Below, piece by piece: positions 49,094 to 59,747 of a DNA stretch of 64,000 bases. The stretch is from Bacillus aerolatus. Its GTDB lineage: Bacteria; Bacillota; Bacilli; Bacillales; Domibacillaceae. The first letter of the stretch is position 1, and each line of letters starts with the position of its first letter. Both the position numbers and the translations under genes were made by a program. The notes under the pieces are model-generated. The model was given only the letters and a program-made list of their open reading frames with translations. It had not been told where the DNA came from and did no database searches. Location: the NCBI RefSeq assembly GCF_009183655.1, contig NZ_WEIO01000001.1, positions 124,001 to 188,000 on the forward strand, written 5' to 3'.

Positions 49094-50902
49094 GTGGCAG
49101 GAAAAATTCCTGAAGAAACGATTCAACAAATTAAGCAGTCGCTGGATATTACTGAAGTAATCGGTGATTACGTTCAGTTGAAAAAGCAAGGACGGAACTT
49201 TTTCGGCTTGTGCCCGTTTCATGGAGAAAACTCTCCATCCTTCTCCGTGTCACCTGATAAGCAGATCTACCATTGTTTTGGGTGTGGGGCTGGAGGAAAT
49301 GTTTTTTCTTTTTTAACAGAAATTGAAAACATCTCTTTCCAGGAAGCGGTCGGAAAATTGGCTGAGCGTGCAGGTATAGCCGCGGATGTGTCTATCCCTG
49401 CTGAAAGCCGCAGCCAGCCCGTTTCAAAAGAGCATGACCAAATGATGAAAGCTCATGAGCTGCTGGCGAAATTTTATCATCATTTGCTTTTGAATACGGC
49501 AGAAGGCCAGGAAGCTCTCGACTATTTGGAAAAACGCGGGTTCTCTAAAAACGACCTTGAAACGTTTCAAATTGGCTGGTCGCTTCCAAATTGGGACTTT
49601 ACCGCCAAGTTTCTACAAAAGCGTGGGTTTACACTTGAATGGATGGAAAAAGCGGGCTTAATTATTCGAAAAGAAGAGGACGGAAATTATTTCGACCGGT
49701 TCCGTGGAAGGATTATGTTTCCTCTTCATGATGAAAAAGGCAAGGTAGTTGCTTTTTCCGGACGTGCGCTTCACGAGGAAAAGCCTAAATATTTAAACAG
49801 CCCGGAGACGCCTGTTTTTAATAAAAGCCGTCTCTTATATAATTTTCACCGGGCAAGACCAGCGATTCGCAAGCAGCATGGCGCCGTTCTTTTTGAAGGG
49901 TTTGCCGATGTTATTGCGGCGGCAGGAGCTGGTGTAGAAGCAGGGATCGCCACGATGGGAACGTCTTTAACTGATGCTCACATCCAGCAAATCAAGCGGA
50001 CAGCCGACCAGGTAATTATTTGCTACGATGGCGATTCAGCAGGTATACAGGCTGCCTTCCGCGCATCGGGTCTTTTGGAAGGCAGCGGCTGTGACGTAAA
50101 GGTCGCCCTCATTCCAGATAAAATGGACCCGGACGACTATATAAAAAAGCACGGCGCCGAGAAGTTTCGAAATAACATTATCGGAACGGCGATGACGCTG
50201 ATGGCTTTTAAAATGGAATATTACAAGCAAGGAAAAAACCTGCAGGACGAGGCACAAAAGCTGCACTACATTGAAGAAGTAGTAGCTGAAGTGGCTAAGT
50301 TAAAAAAAGCGGTCGAACGAGATTATTATTTAAGGCAAATTGCCGACCAATTTTCTCTATCGCTTGACGCGTTAAAACAGCAGGAAAAACAACTGTTTTT
50401 CAAGGAAAGGAAAAAGCAGCCGCCTAACGAGCGGACGTTTCAGCCAGCTTCAGCTCCTCAAATGCAAAAAAGGCTTTACCCGGCTTTTCAGACAGCTGAG
50501 CGCAGGTTAATTGCCCATATGCTGAAAGATGCCGATACGGCTTATAAAGTGAAGGAATTGCTGAGTGGCGAAACATTTAACCTTGATGAACACCAAGCCA
50601 TTTTTACGTATTTACTTGGCTTTTATGAAGGAGGCAACATGCCGGATTCAAGTGCATTTATTAGTTTTCTCCCGAATGCCAACTTGTGCCGCCTCGTTTC
50701 AGATATAGAAATGATGATGGTAAGTGAAGTGGTAAATGACGAAGAAGTGCATGATTATATAAAAGAAATATTTAAATATCGCAAAATTCTTGAAATAAAA
50801 GCAAAAAAACAAAGGCAAGTGACAGCGGAAAAAGCAAAAGATTATCAAACAGCCGCTCAAATTGCCATGGAAATTGTGAAGTTGAAAAAAGAATTACGTT
50901 AA
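49094..50902 (+). CDS. dnaG: DNA primase
   Basis: 602 residues: zinc-binding domain (CPFH...CFGCGAGG, about 39-65), TOPRIM core ([19 protein letters not shown]) and a C-terminal helicase-binding domain. GTG at 49094 is preferred: it has GGTGAT upstream and gives the B. subtilis length (603). First gene of the macromolecular synthesis operon with sigA. Confidence 0.95.
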   Translation: MAGKIPEETIQQIKQSLDITEVIGDYVQLKKQGRNFFGLCPFHGENSPSFSVSPDKQIYHCFGCGAGGNVFSFLTEIENISFQEAVGKLAERAGIAADVSIPAESRSQPVSKEHDQMMKAHELLAKFYHHLLLNTAEGQEALDYLEKRGFSKNDLETFQIGWSLPNWDFTAKFLQKRGFTLEWMEKAGLIIRKEEDGNYFDRFRGRIMFPLHDEKGKVVAFSGRALHEEKPKYLNSPETPVFNKSRLLYNFHRARPAIRKQHGAVLFEGFADVIAAAGAGVEAGIATMGTSLTDAHIQQIKRTADQVIICYDGDSAGIQAAFRASGLLEGSGCDVKVALIPDKMDPDDYIKKHGAEKFRNNIIGTAMTLMAFKMEYYKQGKNLQDEAQKLHYIEEVVAEVAKLKKAVERDYYLRQIADQFSLSLDALKQQEKQLFFKERKKQPPNERTFQPASAPQMQKRLYPAFQTAERRLIAHMLKDADTAYKVKELLSGETFNLDEHQAIFTYLLGFYEGGNMPDSSAFISFLPNANLCRLVSDIEMMMVSEVVNDEEVHDYIKEIFKYRKILEIKAKKQRQVTAEKAKDYQTAAQIAMEIVKLKKELR

Positions 50903-50951
50903 TATGAAAACGCAGTATGAGGCAAGGATGTTGGAAGGAGGGGGACGACAA

Positions 50952-52073
50952 ATGACTGAAAAGTCTACACGTTCCAAAGAAACCGAAGTAACTTTAGAAA
51001 GAGCAAAAGAGCAAATTCTTGAAATAGGTAAAAAAAGAGGCAAGCTATCCTACGACTTTGTGGCCGATAAATTATCGCCATTTGAAGTGGAATCTGACCA
51101 GATTGATGAATTTTATGAATACCTTGGCGAACAAGGTATTGATATAACGAATGAAGAAGATGAAGAAGAGGATCCAAACATCCATGAGCTTGAAAAGGAA
51201 AGCGAAGAGTTTGACCTCAATGATTTAAGTGTTCCGCCGGGCGTGAAAATTAATGACCCTGTACGTATGTATTTGAAAGAAATTGGCCGGGTTGATCTTC
51301 TATCTGCAGAAGAAGAAATTCAGCTGGCTACCCGGATTGAAGAAGGCGATGAAGAAGCAAAGCGCCGCCTCGCTGAGGCGAACTTGCGCCTTGTTGTCAG
51401 TATTGCAAAGCGTTATGTCGGCCGCGGCATGCTGTTCCTTGACTTAATTCAAGAAGGAAACATGGGTTTAATTAAAGCTGTTGAAAAGTTTGACTACCGA
51501 AAAGGCTTTAAATTCAGTACGTATGCCACATGGTGGATCCGTCAGGCGATTACGCGCGCGATTGCCGACCAGGCGAGAACGATCCGGATTCCTGTTCATA
51601 TGGTAGAAACAATTAATAAGCTGATTCGTGTCCAAAGACAGCTTCTTCAGGATCTTGGCCGTGAACCTTCTCCTGAAGAAATTGCGGAAGAAATGGATTT
51701 AACGCCTGAAAAAGTCCGCGAAATTTTAAAGATTGCCCAAGAACCCGTTTCCCTTGAAACACCAATCGGGGAAGAAGATGATTCCCATTTAGGTGACTTT
51801 ATTGAAGATCAGGAAGCGACATCTCCATCCGAACACGCTGCTTATGAACTATTGAAAGAGCAGCTGGAAGATGTGCTTGATACGTTAACAGACCGGGAAG
51901 AAAACGTACTGCGCCTCCGCTTTGGATTAGATGACGGGCGCACGCGCACGCTCGAAGAAGTCGGTAAAGTATTTGGCGTTACCCGCGAACGGATCCGTCA
52001 AATTGAAGCGAAAGCTTTACGCAAACTCCGCCATCCAAGCCGCAGCAAACGATTAAAAGACTTTCTTGAGTAA
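50952..52073 (+). CDS. sigA: RNA polymerase primary sigma factor SigA
   Basis: 373 residues. Region 1.1 is short as in Bacillus; region 2 ([32 protein letters not shown]), region 3 and region 4 ([20 protein letters not shown]). The ATG at 50952 has GGAGGGGGAC upstream. Followed by a strong terminator. Confidence 0.97.
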   Translation: MTEKSTRSKETEVTLERAKEQILEIGKKRGKLSYDFVADKLSPFEVESDQIDEFYEYLGEQGIDITNEEDEEEDPNIHELEKESEEFDLNDLSVPPGVKINDPVRMYLKEIGRVDLLSAEEEIQLATRIEEGDEEAKRRLAEANLRLVVSIAKRYVGRGMLFLDLIQEGNMGLIKAVEKFDYRKGFKFSTYATWWIRQAITRAIADQARTIRIPVHMVETINKLIRVQRQLLQDLGREPSPEEIAEEMDLTPEKVREILKIAQEPVSLETPIGEEDDSHLGDFIEDQEATSPSEHAAYELLKEQLEDVLDTLTDREENVLRLRFGLDDGRTRTLEEVGKVFGVTRERIRQIEAKALRKLRHPSRSKRLKDFLE

Positions 52074-52130
52074 TCCATACGGACGAACTGCAGAGTCTTA
52101 TGCCGGTTAACAGAATGTTGGCCTTGTTCT

Positions 52131-52167
52131 AATAGTTTACTTCTTACAAGAAGTAAACTATTTTTTT
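52131..52167 (+). terminator. sigA terminator
   Basis: AATAGTTTACTTCT pairs perfectly with AGAAGTAAACTATT, followed by TTTTTTT. Confidence 0.92.
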
Positions 52168-52228
52168 ACATAAAAAGCAGGTATTCCGTCTTTTTTCCCG
52201 AATAAGTTATGACAGGATGTGACAACGG

Positions 52229-52762
52229 ATGAAAGACGAAAAAAAGCTCATAATAATTAAAGAAATTCACTTCTGGAAAGAAAATCACATGCTGCCAGAT
52301 CATTATTGCGATTATTTGCTGACACTTTATACACAAGGAGAAGAATTGCCGGAAACCGCTGTCGGAAAAACTGCCTCTAAGCGCCTGTTTGCCAGCAGCC
52401 TACTCGTTTCCCTTTTCTTTTTGCTGATATCCTTATTTGTTCTATATTTTACTGAATTGTCTTTCCCTTTGCAAATGACGATTTTGGCAGTTTTTGTCGT
52501 TTTTTTAATGACGTCAGCCATTTACTTTTCTAAAAAAGGGTTTGTTCTGCCGCTTCTGTATGCCGTTGCAGCGATTTTGTTTTTAATTTTCACGGTGGAA
52601 ATGCATGAAAAATTGCTGGGGAATGATCAAAATACGCTTTACATGCTATTGTTTTTCCACTGTTTACTTTGGTGGGCAGCAGGCAGAAAACTTCGGCAGG
52701 TTTACTTTGCTATTTCAGCGTGGCTCGGCGTCATATTGCTCATTATTTTTATTGTTATATAA
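52229..52762 (+). CDS. hypothetical five-helix membrane protein
   Basis: 177 residues, not recognised as a named gene. A soluble N-terminal part (1-48) with IIIKEIHFWKENHMLPDHYC, then about five transmembrane helices (near 50-71, 77-98, 103-123, 135-150, 156-176). The N-terminal motif recalls small Bacillaceae membrane proteins of unknown function. ATG start; the ribosome-binding site is weak (AGGATG). It lies between the sigA terminator and cccA; B. subtilis has no obvious equivalent here. Confidence 0.7.
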   Translation: MKDEKKLIIIKEIHFWKENHMLPDHYCDYLLTLYTQGEELPETAVGKTASKRLFASSLLVSLFFLLISLFVLYFTELSFPLQMTILAVFVVFLMTSAIYFSKKGFVLPLLYAVAAILFLIFTVEMHEKLLGNDQNTLYMLLFFHCLLWWAAGRKLRQVYFAISAWLGVILLIIFIVI

Positions 52763-52958
52763 TTTAAAAAGTTTCCAAAAAGAAAAAAGAGATCCATTTT
52801 TTTAATAAATAAGAAAAAAAGAGAAGGGAATGTGTCTAATTTACGACAAACGGGTAAAAACTTCTATGTAAGGGCTTTTCGTCTCTCTCATTTTAAAGTA
52901 GAATAATAAGTGTTTGTACTTTCTATTTGTTATTTGCATACATAAGGGAGGTTAAGAA

Positions 52959-53324
52959 ATGAATCGTAATCCAATCATTCCGTTTTTGCTGATTGCCGTA
53001 TTTGGTATCGGTCTGATTTTCTTCCTTTCTTTAGAAGGACTTAGTAATTCTAAAGAAATGGCTAAAGAAGAAAAAGGCGGAGAAACTACAGAAGAGCAGG
53101 CAGGAGCATTTGATCCGGAAGGCCATTACAAACAGTCTTGCATAGGCTGCCACGGCGGTAACTTTGAAGGTGGAGCAGGTCCTGCATTAAAAGGTATCGG
53201 CGAGAAATTGTCTAAAGACGAAATTAAAGAGGTCCTTGTAAACGGTAAAGGCTCTATGCCTCCAGGTCTTGTTCCAGCTGAAAATGCTGATGCAATGGCT
53301 GAGTGGGTAAGCAAAATTAAATAA
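52959..53324 (+). CDS. cccA: cytochrome c-550
   Basis: 121 residues: one N-terminal membrane anchor (about 6-26), a short acidic linker and a class I cytochrome c domain with the heme motif CIGCH and a distal Met ligand in KGSMPPG. Membrane-bound electron carrier outside the cytoplasm. AAGGGAGG precedes the ATG. Terminator follows. Confidence 0.94.
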   Translation: MNRNPIIPFLLIAVFGIGLIFFLSLEGLSNSKEMAKEEKGGETTEEQAGAFDPEGHYKQSCIGCHGGNFEGGAGPALKGIGEKLSKDEIKEVLVNGKGSMPPGLVPAENADAMAEWVSKIK

Positions 53325-53328
53325 TATA

Positions 53329-53365
53329 AAAAAGTTCTTTGCCACGGGCAAAGAACTTTTTTTAT
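53329..53365 (+). terminator. cccA terminator
   Basis: AAAAGTTCTTTGCC pairs with GGCAAAGAACTTTT, with a long T-run after it. Confidence 0.92.
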
Positions 53366-53419
53366 CGGGCCTTTCCGTTTAGAATAAGAACGACACATAA
53401 AACCAAAAGTGGTGACAAA

Positions 53420-54148
53420 ATGAATATTAACCAATTATCCAATCGATTAATGGCTGTTGTTTCCCGTATTCCGCTGCATTCCGTCGTTGCGGATATTGGC
53501 TCGGATCACGCATATTTGCCTTGTTATGCGATTAAAAATGGGCTGGCCGATAAAGCTATTGCGGGTGAAGTGGCAGACGGTCCTTTTTTAGCGGCGCAGC
53601 AGCAAGTGAAAGAAGCCGGGCTTGAAGAAAGAATCGCTGTTCGAAAAGGAAACGGACTTGAAGTGATCGCTTCCGGTGAAGCGGACTGCGTAACAATCGC
53701 TGGCATGGGAGGTACGTTGATCGCTTCTATTTTAGAGGAAGGAAAAGATAAGCTTGGCGGCGTCAAGCGGCTTATTCTGCAGCCAAATCTTCGGGCAGAT
53801 CAAATCCGTAAGTGGCTCATCGAACATGGCTGGGAATTGATCGATGAAGAAATTATAGAAGAAGACGGAAAAATTTATGAGATTTTAACAGCTGAAAAAG
53901 GTGATCCTGAACGGCCATATAGTGCAAAAAAAGAGCTGGAGATGCTTACAGGGCCGATGCTGCTTGCTCAGAAAAATGCCGTGTTTCTTAAAAAGTGGCA
54001 AAGAGAAGCCGCCCAGCTAGAAGTCGTGCTGGAGAATGTAAAGAAAGCAGAAAATCAGGCAGCAGCGGCAAGTAAGAAGCGGGAAATTCTTCATGAACTT
54101 CAGCTGATAAAGGAGGCAATCGACAGTGAAGAAAGCGAATGGACATGA
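53420..54148 (+). CDS. trmK: tRNA (adenine-N1)-methyltransferase TrmK
   Basis: Methylates A22 in tRNA. 242 residues: Rossmann domain with DIGSDHAYLP, VTIAGMGGTLI (NPPF-type position) and a C-terminal coiled-coil. The ATG at 53420 follows GTGGTGAC; the upstream reading covers the cccA terminator. Overlaps the following gene by 23 bases. Confidence 0.94.
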   Translation: MNINQLSNRLMAVVSRIPLHSVVADIGSDHAYLPCYAIKNGLADKAIAGEVADGPFLAAQQQVKEAGLEERIAVRKGNGLEVIASGEADCVTIAGMGGTLIASILEEGKDKLGGVKRLILQPNLRADQIRKWLIEHGWELIDEEIIEEDGKIYEILTAEKGDPERPYSAKKELEMLTGPMLLAQKNAVFLKKWQREAAQLEVVLENVKKAENQAAAASKKREILHELQLIKEAIDSEESEWT

Positions 54149-55244
54149 AATTATTCAGTTATTTGAACAGTTTTCCCCTAAAAAGTACGCGATGGAAGGC
54201 GATAAAGTCGGTTTGCAAATTGGCCGATTAAACAAGCCTGTCGAGCGAGTGCTCATTGCGCTCGATGTGCTTGAAGAAGTGGTCGATGAAGCGATTGAAA
54301 AAGGCGTGCAGCTCATCATTGCCCACCATCCTATCATTTTCCGTCCATTAACTTCCATCGTTACGAGCGATCCGGCAGGCAGAATGATTGAAAAGCTGAT
54401 CAAACATGATATTGCTGTTTATGCAGCCCACACGAATTTGGATGTGGCTAAAGGCGGCGTAAATGACCTATTGGCAGAGGCGCTTGAATTAAAAGAGACG
54501 GATGTCCTCGTACCGACGTTTCAAGATGATTTAAAGAAGCTTGCGGTGTTTGTACCAGTCAGTCATGCAGAAAGAGTGAGGGAAGCGTTAGGCGAATCAG
54601 GAGGAGGCTTTATCGGTGGATACAGCCATTGCTCTTTTTCAACAAAAGGCACCGGCCGTTTTAAGCCGGGCGATCAAGCGAGTCCATATATTGGGCAGGC
54701 AGGCCAACTGGAACAGGTAGAAGAAGTAAAAGTGGAAACGGTCTACCCGAAGAGCCTCGAGAAAAAGGTGTTGTCAGCCATGCTGAAAGTCCATCCTTAC
54801 GAAGAAGTGGCTTATGATGTGTATTCGCTTGATAACGAAGACGAACCGCTCGGACTCGGCCGAATTGGCAAGCTGGAAAACCCAATGAGTCTTCGGGAAT
54901 TTGCAGAGTTCGTGAAAGAAAAGCTGGATGTAAAAGGAGTGCGTGTCGTCGGGCAATTAACAGAGAAAGTGAGAAAGGTCGCTGTGCTCGGCGGCGACGG
55001 GAATAAATACTTTCAGTCAGCTAAATTTAAAGGGGCAGATGTGTATGTAACGGGGGATTTTTATTATCATACAGCACATGACGCTCTCGCTGTCGGCTTG
55101 AATGTAGTCGATCCTGGCCACAATGTGGAAAAAGTAATGAAAGCAGGCGCGGCTAAGAAGTTGTCACACTTGGCAGAAGAAAAGGGAATAGCCGCACAGT
55201 TTATTCCGTCTGCTGTTGACACAGATCCGTTTACGTTTATATAA
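54126..55244 (+). CDS. Nif3-like dinuclear metal centre protein (YqfO)
   Basis: 372 residues: two NIF3 halves with an inserted PII-like domain (about 130-230), the YqfO/CutA type. Metal-binding residues in IIAHHPIIFRP and the DAAHTNLD-like AAHTNLD motif; second half ends YVTGDFYYHTAHDA. Exact activity is not known. GTG start at 54126 inside trmK with AAAGGAGG upstream. Confidence 0.92.
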   Translation: MKKANGHEIIQLFEQFSPKKYAMEGDKVGLQIGRLNKPVERVLIALDVLEEVVDEAIEKGVQLIIAHHPIIFRPLTSIVTSDPAGRMIEKLIKHDIAVYAAHTNLDVAKGGVNDLLAEALELKETDVLVPTFQDDLKKLAVFVPVSHAERVREALGESGGGFIGGYSHCSFSTKGTGRFKPGDQASPYIGQAGQLEQVEEVKVETVYPKSLEKKVLSAMLKVHPYEEVAYDVYSLDNEDEPLGLGRIGKLENPMSLREFAEFVKEKLDVKGVRVVGQLTEKVRKVAVLGGDGNKYFQSAKFKGADVYVTGDFYYHTAHDALAVGLNVVDPGHNVEKVMKAGAAKKLSHLAEEKGIAAQFIPSAVDTDPFTFI

Positions 55245-55287
55245 AAAAGAAGGCTGATCCTCCTTTGCTGGATCAGCCTTCTTTTAA
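55245..55287. terminator. terminator between yqfO and ispH
   Basis: AAAAGAAGGCTGATCC pairs perfectly with GGATCAGCCTTCTTTT; bidirectional between convergent genes. Confidence 0.92.
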
Positions 55288-55296
55288 TCCTTATGA

Positions 55297-56253
55297 TTAT
55301 CGGGTCGTGAGTGTCGATCTTTTCACTTTCGGAAGAATTTTGTTTAAAGGAACTTTTCTTTCCCGAACCCACGTGCTTTCTACGTGCGGATCAAATCCCT
55401 CTAAAAACTGGATCACTTCTTTCACGATCGGAGTCGGGGTAGAAGCTCCGGCCGTAACGGCCACTGTTTTTGCTTCTCTTAGCCAGTCAATTTCAATTTC
55501 TGTCACATCGGACACCCTATAAGCTTTCGTGCCGGCAATTTCAACGGACACTTGGGCAAGGCGGTTGGAGTTATTGCTTTTCGGATCGCCGACAACAATT
55601 AATACATCCGCTTCACCTGCTTGTTCAGCAACCGCTTCCTGCCGGACTTGAGTGGCTAAGCAAATTTCTTTATGCATCTCTGCATGAGGGTATTTTTCTT
55701 TAATTTTGTCCATAATATCGGCTACATCCCATTGACTCATCGTCGTTTGGTTTGTAACGATGATTTTCGAGCTTTTTGGCGTAATCTTATCTACATCTTC
55801 TGGCTTTTCGACTAAATGAACGATATCAGGAGCGACGCCGATTGCTCCTTCCGGTTCAGGATGAGCTTTTTTGCCGATGTAGATCACTTCATACCCGTCC
55901 GCTTTTTTCTCGCGGATCAAGTCATGCGTTTTTGTGACGTCCGGGCAAGTAGCGTCAATGGTGACGAGATTTTTCTTGCGTGCGAGTTCCCTCACTTCAG
56001 GAGAAACGCCGTGGGCAGTGAAAATGACTGTGCCTTCGTTCACTTGTTCCAAAATTTCTTTCCGGTTACTGCCGTCCAGTGTAATGATGCCTTCTTCTTC
56101 GAATGCATCCGTGACGTGTTTGTTATGAACAATCATCCCGAGGATGTAAATCGGGCGCGGCAGGCTTTTATCTAGAGCGGCATTTTTGGCGATGACCATG
56201 GCATCGACAACACCGTAACAATATCCTCTTGGAGCAATTTTAATCAGTTCCAT
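55297..56253 (-). CDS. ispH: 4-hydroxy-3-methylbut-2-enyl diphosphate reductase
   Basis: Last step of the MEP isoprenoid pathway, giving IPP and DMAPP. 318 residues; iron-sulfur cluster Cys in GYCYGV, TCPDV and CLAT, with His in HNKHV and TAHGVSP. GGAGG precedes the ATG on the minus strand. The probable ispG at the window end would supply its substrate. Confidence 0.96.
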   Translation of the reverse strand: MELIKIAPRGYCYGVVDAMVIAKNAALDKSLPRPIYILGMIVHNKHVTDAFEEEGIITLDGSNRKEILEQVNEGTVIFTAHGVSPEVRELARKKNLVTIDATCPDVTKTHDLIREKKADGYEVIYIGKKAHPEPEGAIGVAPDIVHLVEKPEDVDKITPKSSKIIVTNQTTMSQWDVADIMDKIKEKYPHAEMHKEICLATQVRQEAVAEQAGEADVLIVVGDPKSNNSNRLAQVSVEIAGTKAYRVSDVTEIEIDWLREAKTVAVTAGASTPTPIVKEVIQFLEGFDPHVESTWVRERKVPLNKILPKVKRSTLTTR

Positions 56254-56344
56254 AAAAAAACCTCCTATATTTATAGTCGGAGTGGTATGTGTACGAATTT
56301 ATTATATAGGAGGAGAGCAAACTTTGGAAGCAAACAGCTGTTTC

Positions 56345-56827
56345 TTAAATATAAAGTTTCGGTCCAGATGATTTTGGCTCCCGTTTTAAAGGAGGAGGGG
56401 CTTGTTTTTCCTTGTCTTTTTCTTTTTCGGTTCGTTCGACTTTACCTGCTGGTTCGGGAGCTTTTTCTTTTTCATCAGGAAGAGCCTTCAATCCCCGGTA
56501 CAGTTTCCACATCGAAGGCAGGTTTTTTACGAGCGGACCGTACTGTTCAACAATCGGCCCCATTTGCTGAACAGTGTTTAAGATTTGCTGCGTGTTGGCG
56601 AGCATTTGCTGTAGATTCATTGGGTTAGTCAATTTTTGGGCGGCGGCAGCCGTTCCCCGGCGTTCAAAGCCAGTCAGCTGTGGACTGGATCTTTGCCGCA
56701 TCCGTCCAAATAGCCCACGTCCCGGCCTTTGTGGTGCCGCATTGGGACGGGGCCCGGGGAATGGCCTTGCTGCAGGCGGGTAGTAGTGGGGGGGCAGCGG
56801 GCGGTTTCCGTGTTGAAATGGAATCAT
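56345..56827 (-). CDS. VrrA/YqfQ family protein
   Basis: 160 residues: Pro/Arg-rich N terminus (1-45, with PPHYYPPAARPFPGP), a conserved middle (about 68-115, MNLQQMLANTQQILNTVQQM, QYGPLVKNLPSMWKLYRGL) and a Lys/Glu-rich tail. This is the YqfQ/VrrA type, present in SigE-regulated loci of B. subtilis; the Pro-rich end fits a spore-coat role, which is inference. AAAGGATG precedes the ATG weakly. Confidence 0.8.
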   Translation of the reverse strand: MIPFQHGNRPLPPHYYPPAARPFPGPRPNAAPQRPGRGLFGRMRQRSSPQLTGFERRGTAAAAQKLTNPMNLQQMLANTQQILNTVQQMGPIVEQYGPLVKNLPSMWKLYRGLKALPDEKEKAPEPAGKVERTEKEKDKEKQAPPPLKREPKSSGPKLYI

Positions 56828-57017
56828 AAGCGACGCATCCTTTCATACATTTTTTCTTCTCAATTATTGTATGCAATAAGACAGGGAAACGTTTAATAAT
56901 GAAAACAGCTCGTGAAGAAAATAATAATATCATTCCCCGGCCTTTGATTTGTGAATGATTTTAGTATAATATTAAGATGGAGAAAAAGGCTTATTTAAGC
57001 CAAAAGGAGTGTCACAT

Positions 57018-58340
57018 TTGGCAAAGCACCAATTTGAAAAGTATGGTTTTCAGCCATTTATTAATAAAGGAATAGAAGAATTAGGGTTTCACGAGCCGAC
57101 TGACATTCAAACAAGAATGATTCCGCTTATTTTAAAAGGAGAAAGTGCGATTGGCCAGTCGCAGACCGGCACCGGCAAAACCCACTCGTATGTCTTGCCG
57201 ATTCTTGAAAAAATTAACCCGGCCAAAAAAGAAGTACAGGCAGTGATCACTGCGCCGACAAGAGAACTTGCGAATCAAATTTATCAGGAAGTTCTTAAAA
57301 TCGCCCGGTTTTCTGAAGAAGAAATTACGGCGCGCTGCTATATTGGAGGAACGGACAAACAGCGCGACATTGAAAAGCTGAAAAATCAGCCGCATATCGT
57401 TGTCGGAACGCCAGGCAGAATTAACGACTTAGTGCAGGCGCAGGCGTTGTTTGTCCATAAAACAACGATGCTTGTCATTGACGAAGCGGATTTAATGCTC
57501 GATATGGGCTTTATTGTCGATGTCGATCAAATTGCTGTCAGAATGCCTGAACAGCTTAGCATATTTGTTTTTTCAGCGACGATTCCGGAAAAGCTGAAGC
57601 CGTTTCTGAAAAAATATATGGAGAACCCGGAATTTATCCATATCCAGCCTAAACACATTTCTGCAGAAAATATCGAGCATGTTCTCGTACCGAAAAAAAG
57701 CCGGGAAAAAATTGATCTGCTGTCTGACATGCTGCAGGCCTATAATCCTTATTTAGCGGTTGTGTTTACGAACACAAAGCAAAAAGCGGATGAAGTAGCC
57801 GATGCTCTCTTGGAAAAAGGTTTGAAAACAGGCCGTATCCATGGGGACTTGTCCCCGCGTGACAGAAAGAAAATGATGAAGCGAATTCGCGATCTTGAGT
57901 ATCAATTTATTGTCGCGACAGATCTTGCAGCAAGAGGAATTGATATAGAAGGTGTCAGCCACGTCATTAACTATGAGCTCCCAAGAGATCTGGACTTCTA
58001 TATTCACCGGGCAGGCCGGACCGCCCGTGCTGGTTCTTCAGGGATTTGCGCGACAATTTATACTCCGTCCGACGAAGATGCGCTCGCCCGCCTGGAAAAG
58101 CTCGGTGTCACATTTAGCCATGCTGATTTGCGCCGCGGCGAATGGATTGAGCTTGTCGACCGCAATCAGCGGAAAAAGCGGGAAAAAGCGGCAGATGAAA
58201 TTGATGTAAAAGCTAAATCCATTGTTCGCAAGCCGAAAAAAGTTAAGCCTGGTTATAAAAAGAAGATGCAAAGAGAAATGACCCAGTTTAAAAAGCGTGA
58301 GCGCCGTTTGGAGTCGAAGCGCAATAATAAAAAAGGGTAA
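57018..58340 (+). CDS. cshB: DEAD-box RNA helicase CshB
   Basis: 440 residues: Q motif (GFHEPTDIQ), motif I SQTGTGKT, II DEAD (VIDEADLM), III SAT, VI HRAGRTARAG, then a Lys/Arg-rich tail that binds RNA. TTG at 57018 is chosen because AAAAGGAG is 8 bases before it; GTG 57009 overlaps that site. A TATAAT box at 56967 is a likely -10. Confidence 0.94.
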   Translation: MAKHQFEKYGFQPFINKGIEELGFHEPTDIQTRMIPLILKGESAIGQSQTGTGKTHSYVLPILEKINPAKKEVQAVITAPTRELANQIYQEVLKIARFSEEEITARCYIGGTDKQRDIEKLKNQPHIVVGTPGRINDLVQAQALFVHKTTMLVIDEADLMLDMGFIVDVDQIAVRMPEQLSIFVFSATIPEKLKPFLKKYMENPEFIHIQPKHISAENIEHVLVPKKSREKIDLLSDMLQAYNPYLAVVFTNTKQKADEVADALLEKGLKTGRIHGDLSPRDRKKMMKRIRDLEYQFIVATDLAARGIDIEGVSHVINYELPRDLDFYIHRAGRTARAGSSGICATIYTPSDEDALARLEKLGVTFSHADLRRGEWIELVDRNQRKKREKAADEIDVKAKSIVRKPKKVKPGYKKKMQREMTQFKKRERRLESKRNNKKG

Positions 58341-58350
58341 TGTTTGGAGG

Positions 58351-58378
58351 AAGAGGCCTGCCTGAGCAGGTCTTTTTT
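58351..58378 (+). terminator. cshB terminator
   Basis: GCCTGC pairs with GCAGGT in a short stem with outer AGA/TCT pairs, then TTTTTT. Confidence 0.75.
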
Positions 58379-58434
58379 GCTGAAAAAAGCGTTGGTTTTT
58401 AGTAAAATAATAAAGAGATAAGGGAGAGATATAC

Positions 58435-59328
58435 ATGTTGAAAATTGGTTCCCACGTGTCAATGAGCGGGAAGAAAATGCTGCTCGCAGCAAGTGAAGAA
58501 GCGGCTTCTTACGGAGCAAATACATTTATGATTTATACGGGAGCTCCGCAAAATACGAGAAGAAAAAAGATTGAAGAGTTAAATATTGAACAGGGATGGC
58601 TCCATATGGAGGAAAATGGAATGGGAAACATTGTCGTTCATGCTCCGTATATTATAAATATCGGCAACACGGTAAAGCCTGAGACGTTTGAGCTTGGCGT
58701 TAATTTTTTACGTTCCGAAATAGAGCGGACAGCAGCTCTCGGCTCCAAGCAGATTGTGTTGCATCCGGGAGCTCATGTTGGCGCGGGCACGGAAGCAGGT
58801 ATAAAGAAAATCATTGAGGGGCTGAATGAAGTGCTCACGAAAGATCTTGATGTGCAAATTGCCCTTGAAACGATGGCTGGAAAAGGATCAGAGTGCGGTG
58901 CGTCTTTTGAGGAACTTGCGATGATTATCGATGGCGTTCATTTGAACGACAAATTGTCTGTTTGCTTTGATACGTGCCATACACATGATGCCGGCTATGC
59001 TGTCAAAGAAGATTTTGACGGCGTTCTTGACCAGTTTGACCGAATTGTCGGAGCGAACCGAATAAAAGTTCTTCATATTAACGACAGCAAAAATGAACAA
59101 GGTGCAAGAAAAGACCGTCATGAAAACATCGGTTTTGGCTATATTGGCTTTGAAGCGCTTAATTACATTGTTCACCATCCCCAGCTGACGGAGGTTCCTA
59201 AAATATTGGAAACGCCGTACGTGGGCGATGATAAGAAATCGAAGAAGCCGCCTTATAAATTTGAGATTGACATGTTCCGCTCAAAAGCATTTGACGAAGC
59301 GGTGCGCACGAAGGTGGCTGCTCACTAA
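58435..59328 (+). CDS. nfo: deoxyribonuclease IV (AP endonuclease)
   Basis: 297 residues, TIM-barrel with three zinc ions. Signature blocks: [70 protein letters not shown] (read in parts). Cleaves abasic sites in base excision repair; in spores it protects dormant DNA. Preceded by GGGAGAG. Confidence 0.96.
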   Translation: MLKIGSHVSMSGKKMLLAASEEAASYGANTFMIYTGAPQNTRRKKIEELNIEQGWLHMEENGMGNIVVHAPYIINIGNTVKPETFELGVNFLRSEIERTAALGSKQIVLHPGAHVGAGTEAGIKKIIEGLNEVLTKDLDVQIALETMAGKGSECGASFEELAMIIDGVHLNDKLSVCFDTCHTHDAGYAVKEDFDGVLDQFDRIVGANRIKVLHINDSKNEQGARKDRHENIGFGYIGFEALNYIVHHPQLTEVPKILETPYVGDDKKSKKPPYKFEIDMFRSKAFDEAVRTKVAAH

Positions 59329-59342
59329 TCAAAAGGAAGAAA

Positions 59343-59388
59343 GAGCCGGCCGGAGCAGGAAGGACACCGGCCGGAACGTTCTTTTTAT
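59343..59388 (+). terminator. nfo terminator
   Basis: CCGGCCGG pairs with CCGGCCGG 13 bases on, followed by TTCTTTTTATT; it reaches the stop codon of the convergent yqfT-like gene. Confidence 0.7.
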
Positions 59389-59639
59389 TGTTGAAACATC
59401 GTCAGTAGTTTGTTGAGTTTCTTGGCGGTTTGCTCATTTGTGATACTGGCAATTTCCCTCAATAAATCGGCTCTCTCGTATTCATTGAATAAATCAACTT
59501 TCTTTCTGCGCAGGCGGCCGGCAATTTTTTCAGCTTCTTCTCTTTTTAGCGGAATATTCACCCCTTCCGCGTACTTCAACAATTCATCTCCTGTCATCAT
59601 CTGGGCTTTTTGATTAATTAAGTGCTGTATGAATTTCAC
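59385..59639 (-). CDS. yqfT: DUF2624 family small protein (YqfT-like)
   Basis: 84 residues, all-helical and charged: MTGDELLKYAEGVNI, KREEAEKIAGRLRRKK. Position between nfo and the YitT-family gene matches yqfT of B. subtilis. Function unknown. GGAGTG lies upstream on the minus strand. Convergent with nfo. Confidence 0.82.
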   Translation of the reverse strand: MKFIQHLINQKAQMMTGDELLKYAEGVNIPLKREEAEKIAGRLRRKKVDLFNEYERADLLREIASITNEQTAKKLNKLLTMFQQ

Positions 59640-59747
59640 TGGCAGTCACTCCTTTTCCTCTCTACTTAATGTATGAGAAAAAGAAAATAAGGTGATTTGG
59701 GTCAAACAAGTGAAAAATGAATATTTTATTTAAAAAGGAATGAGGAT

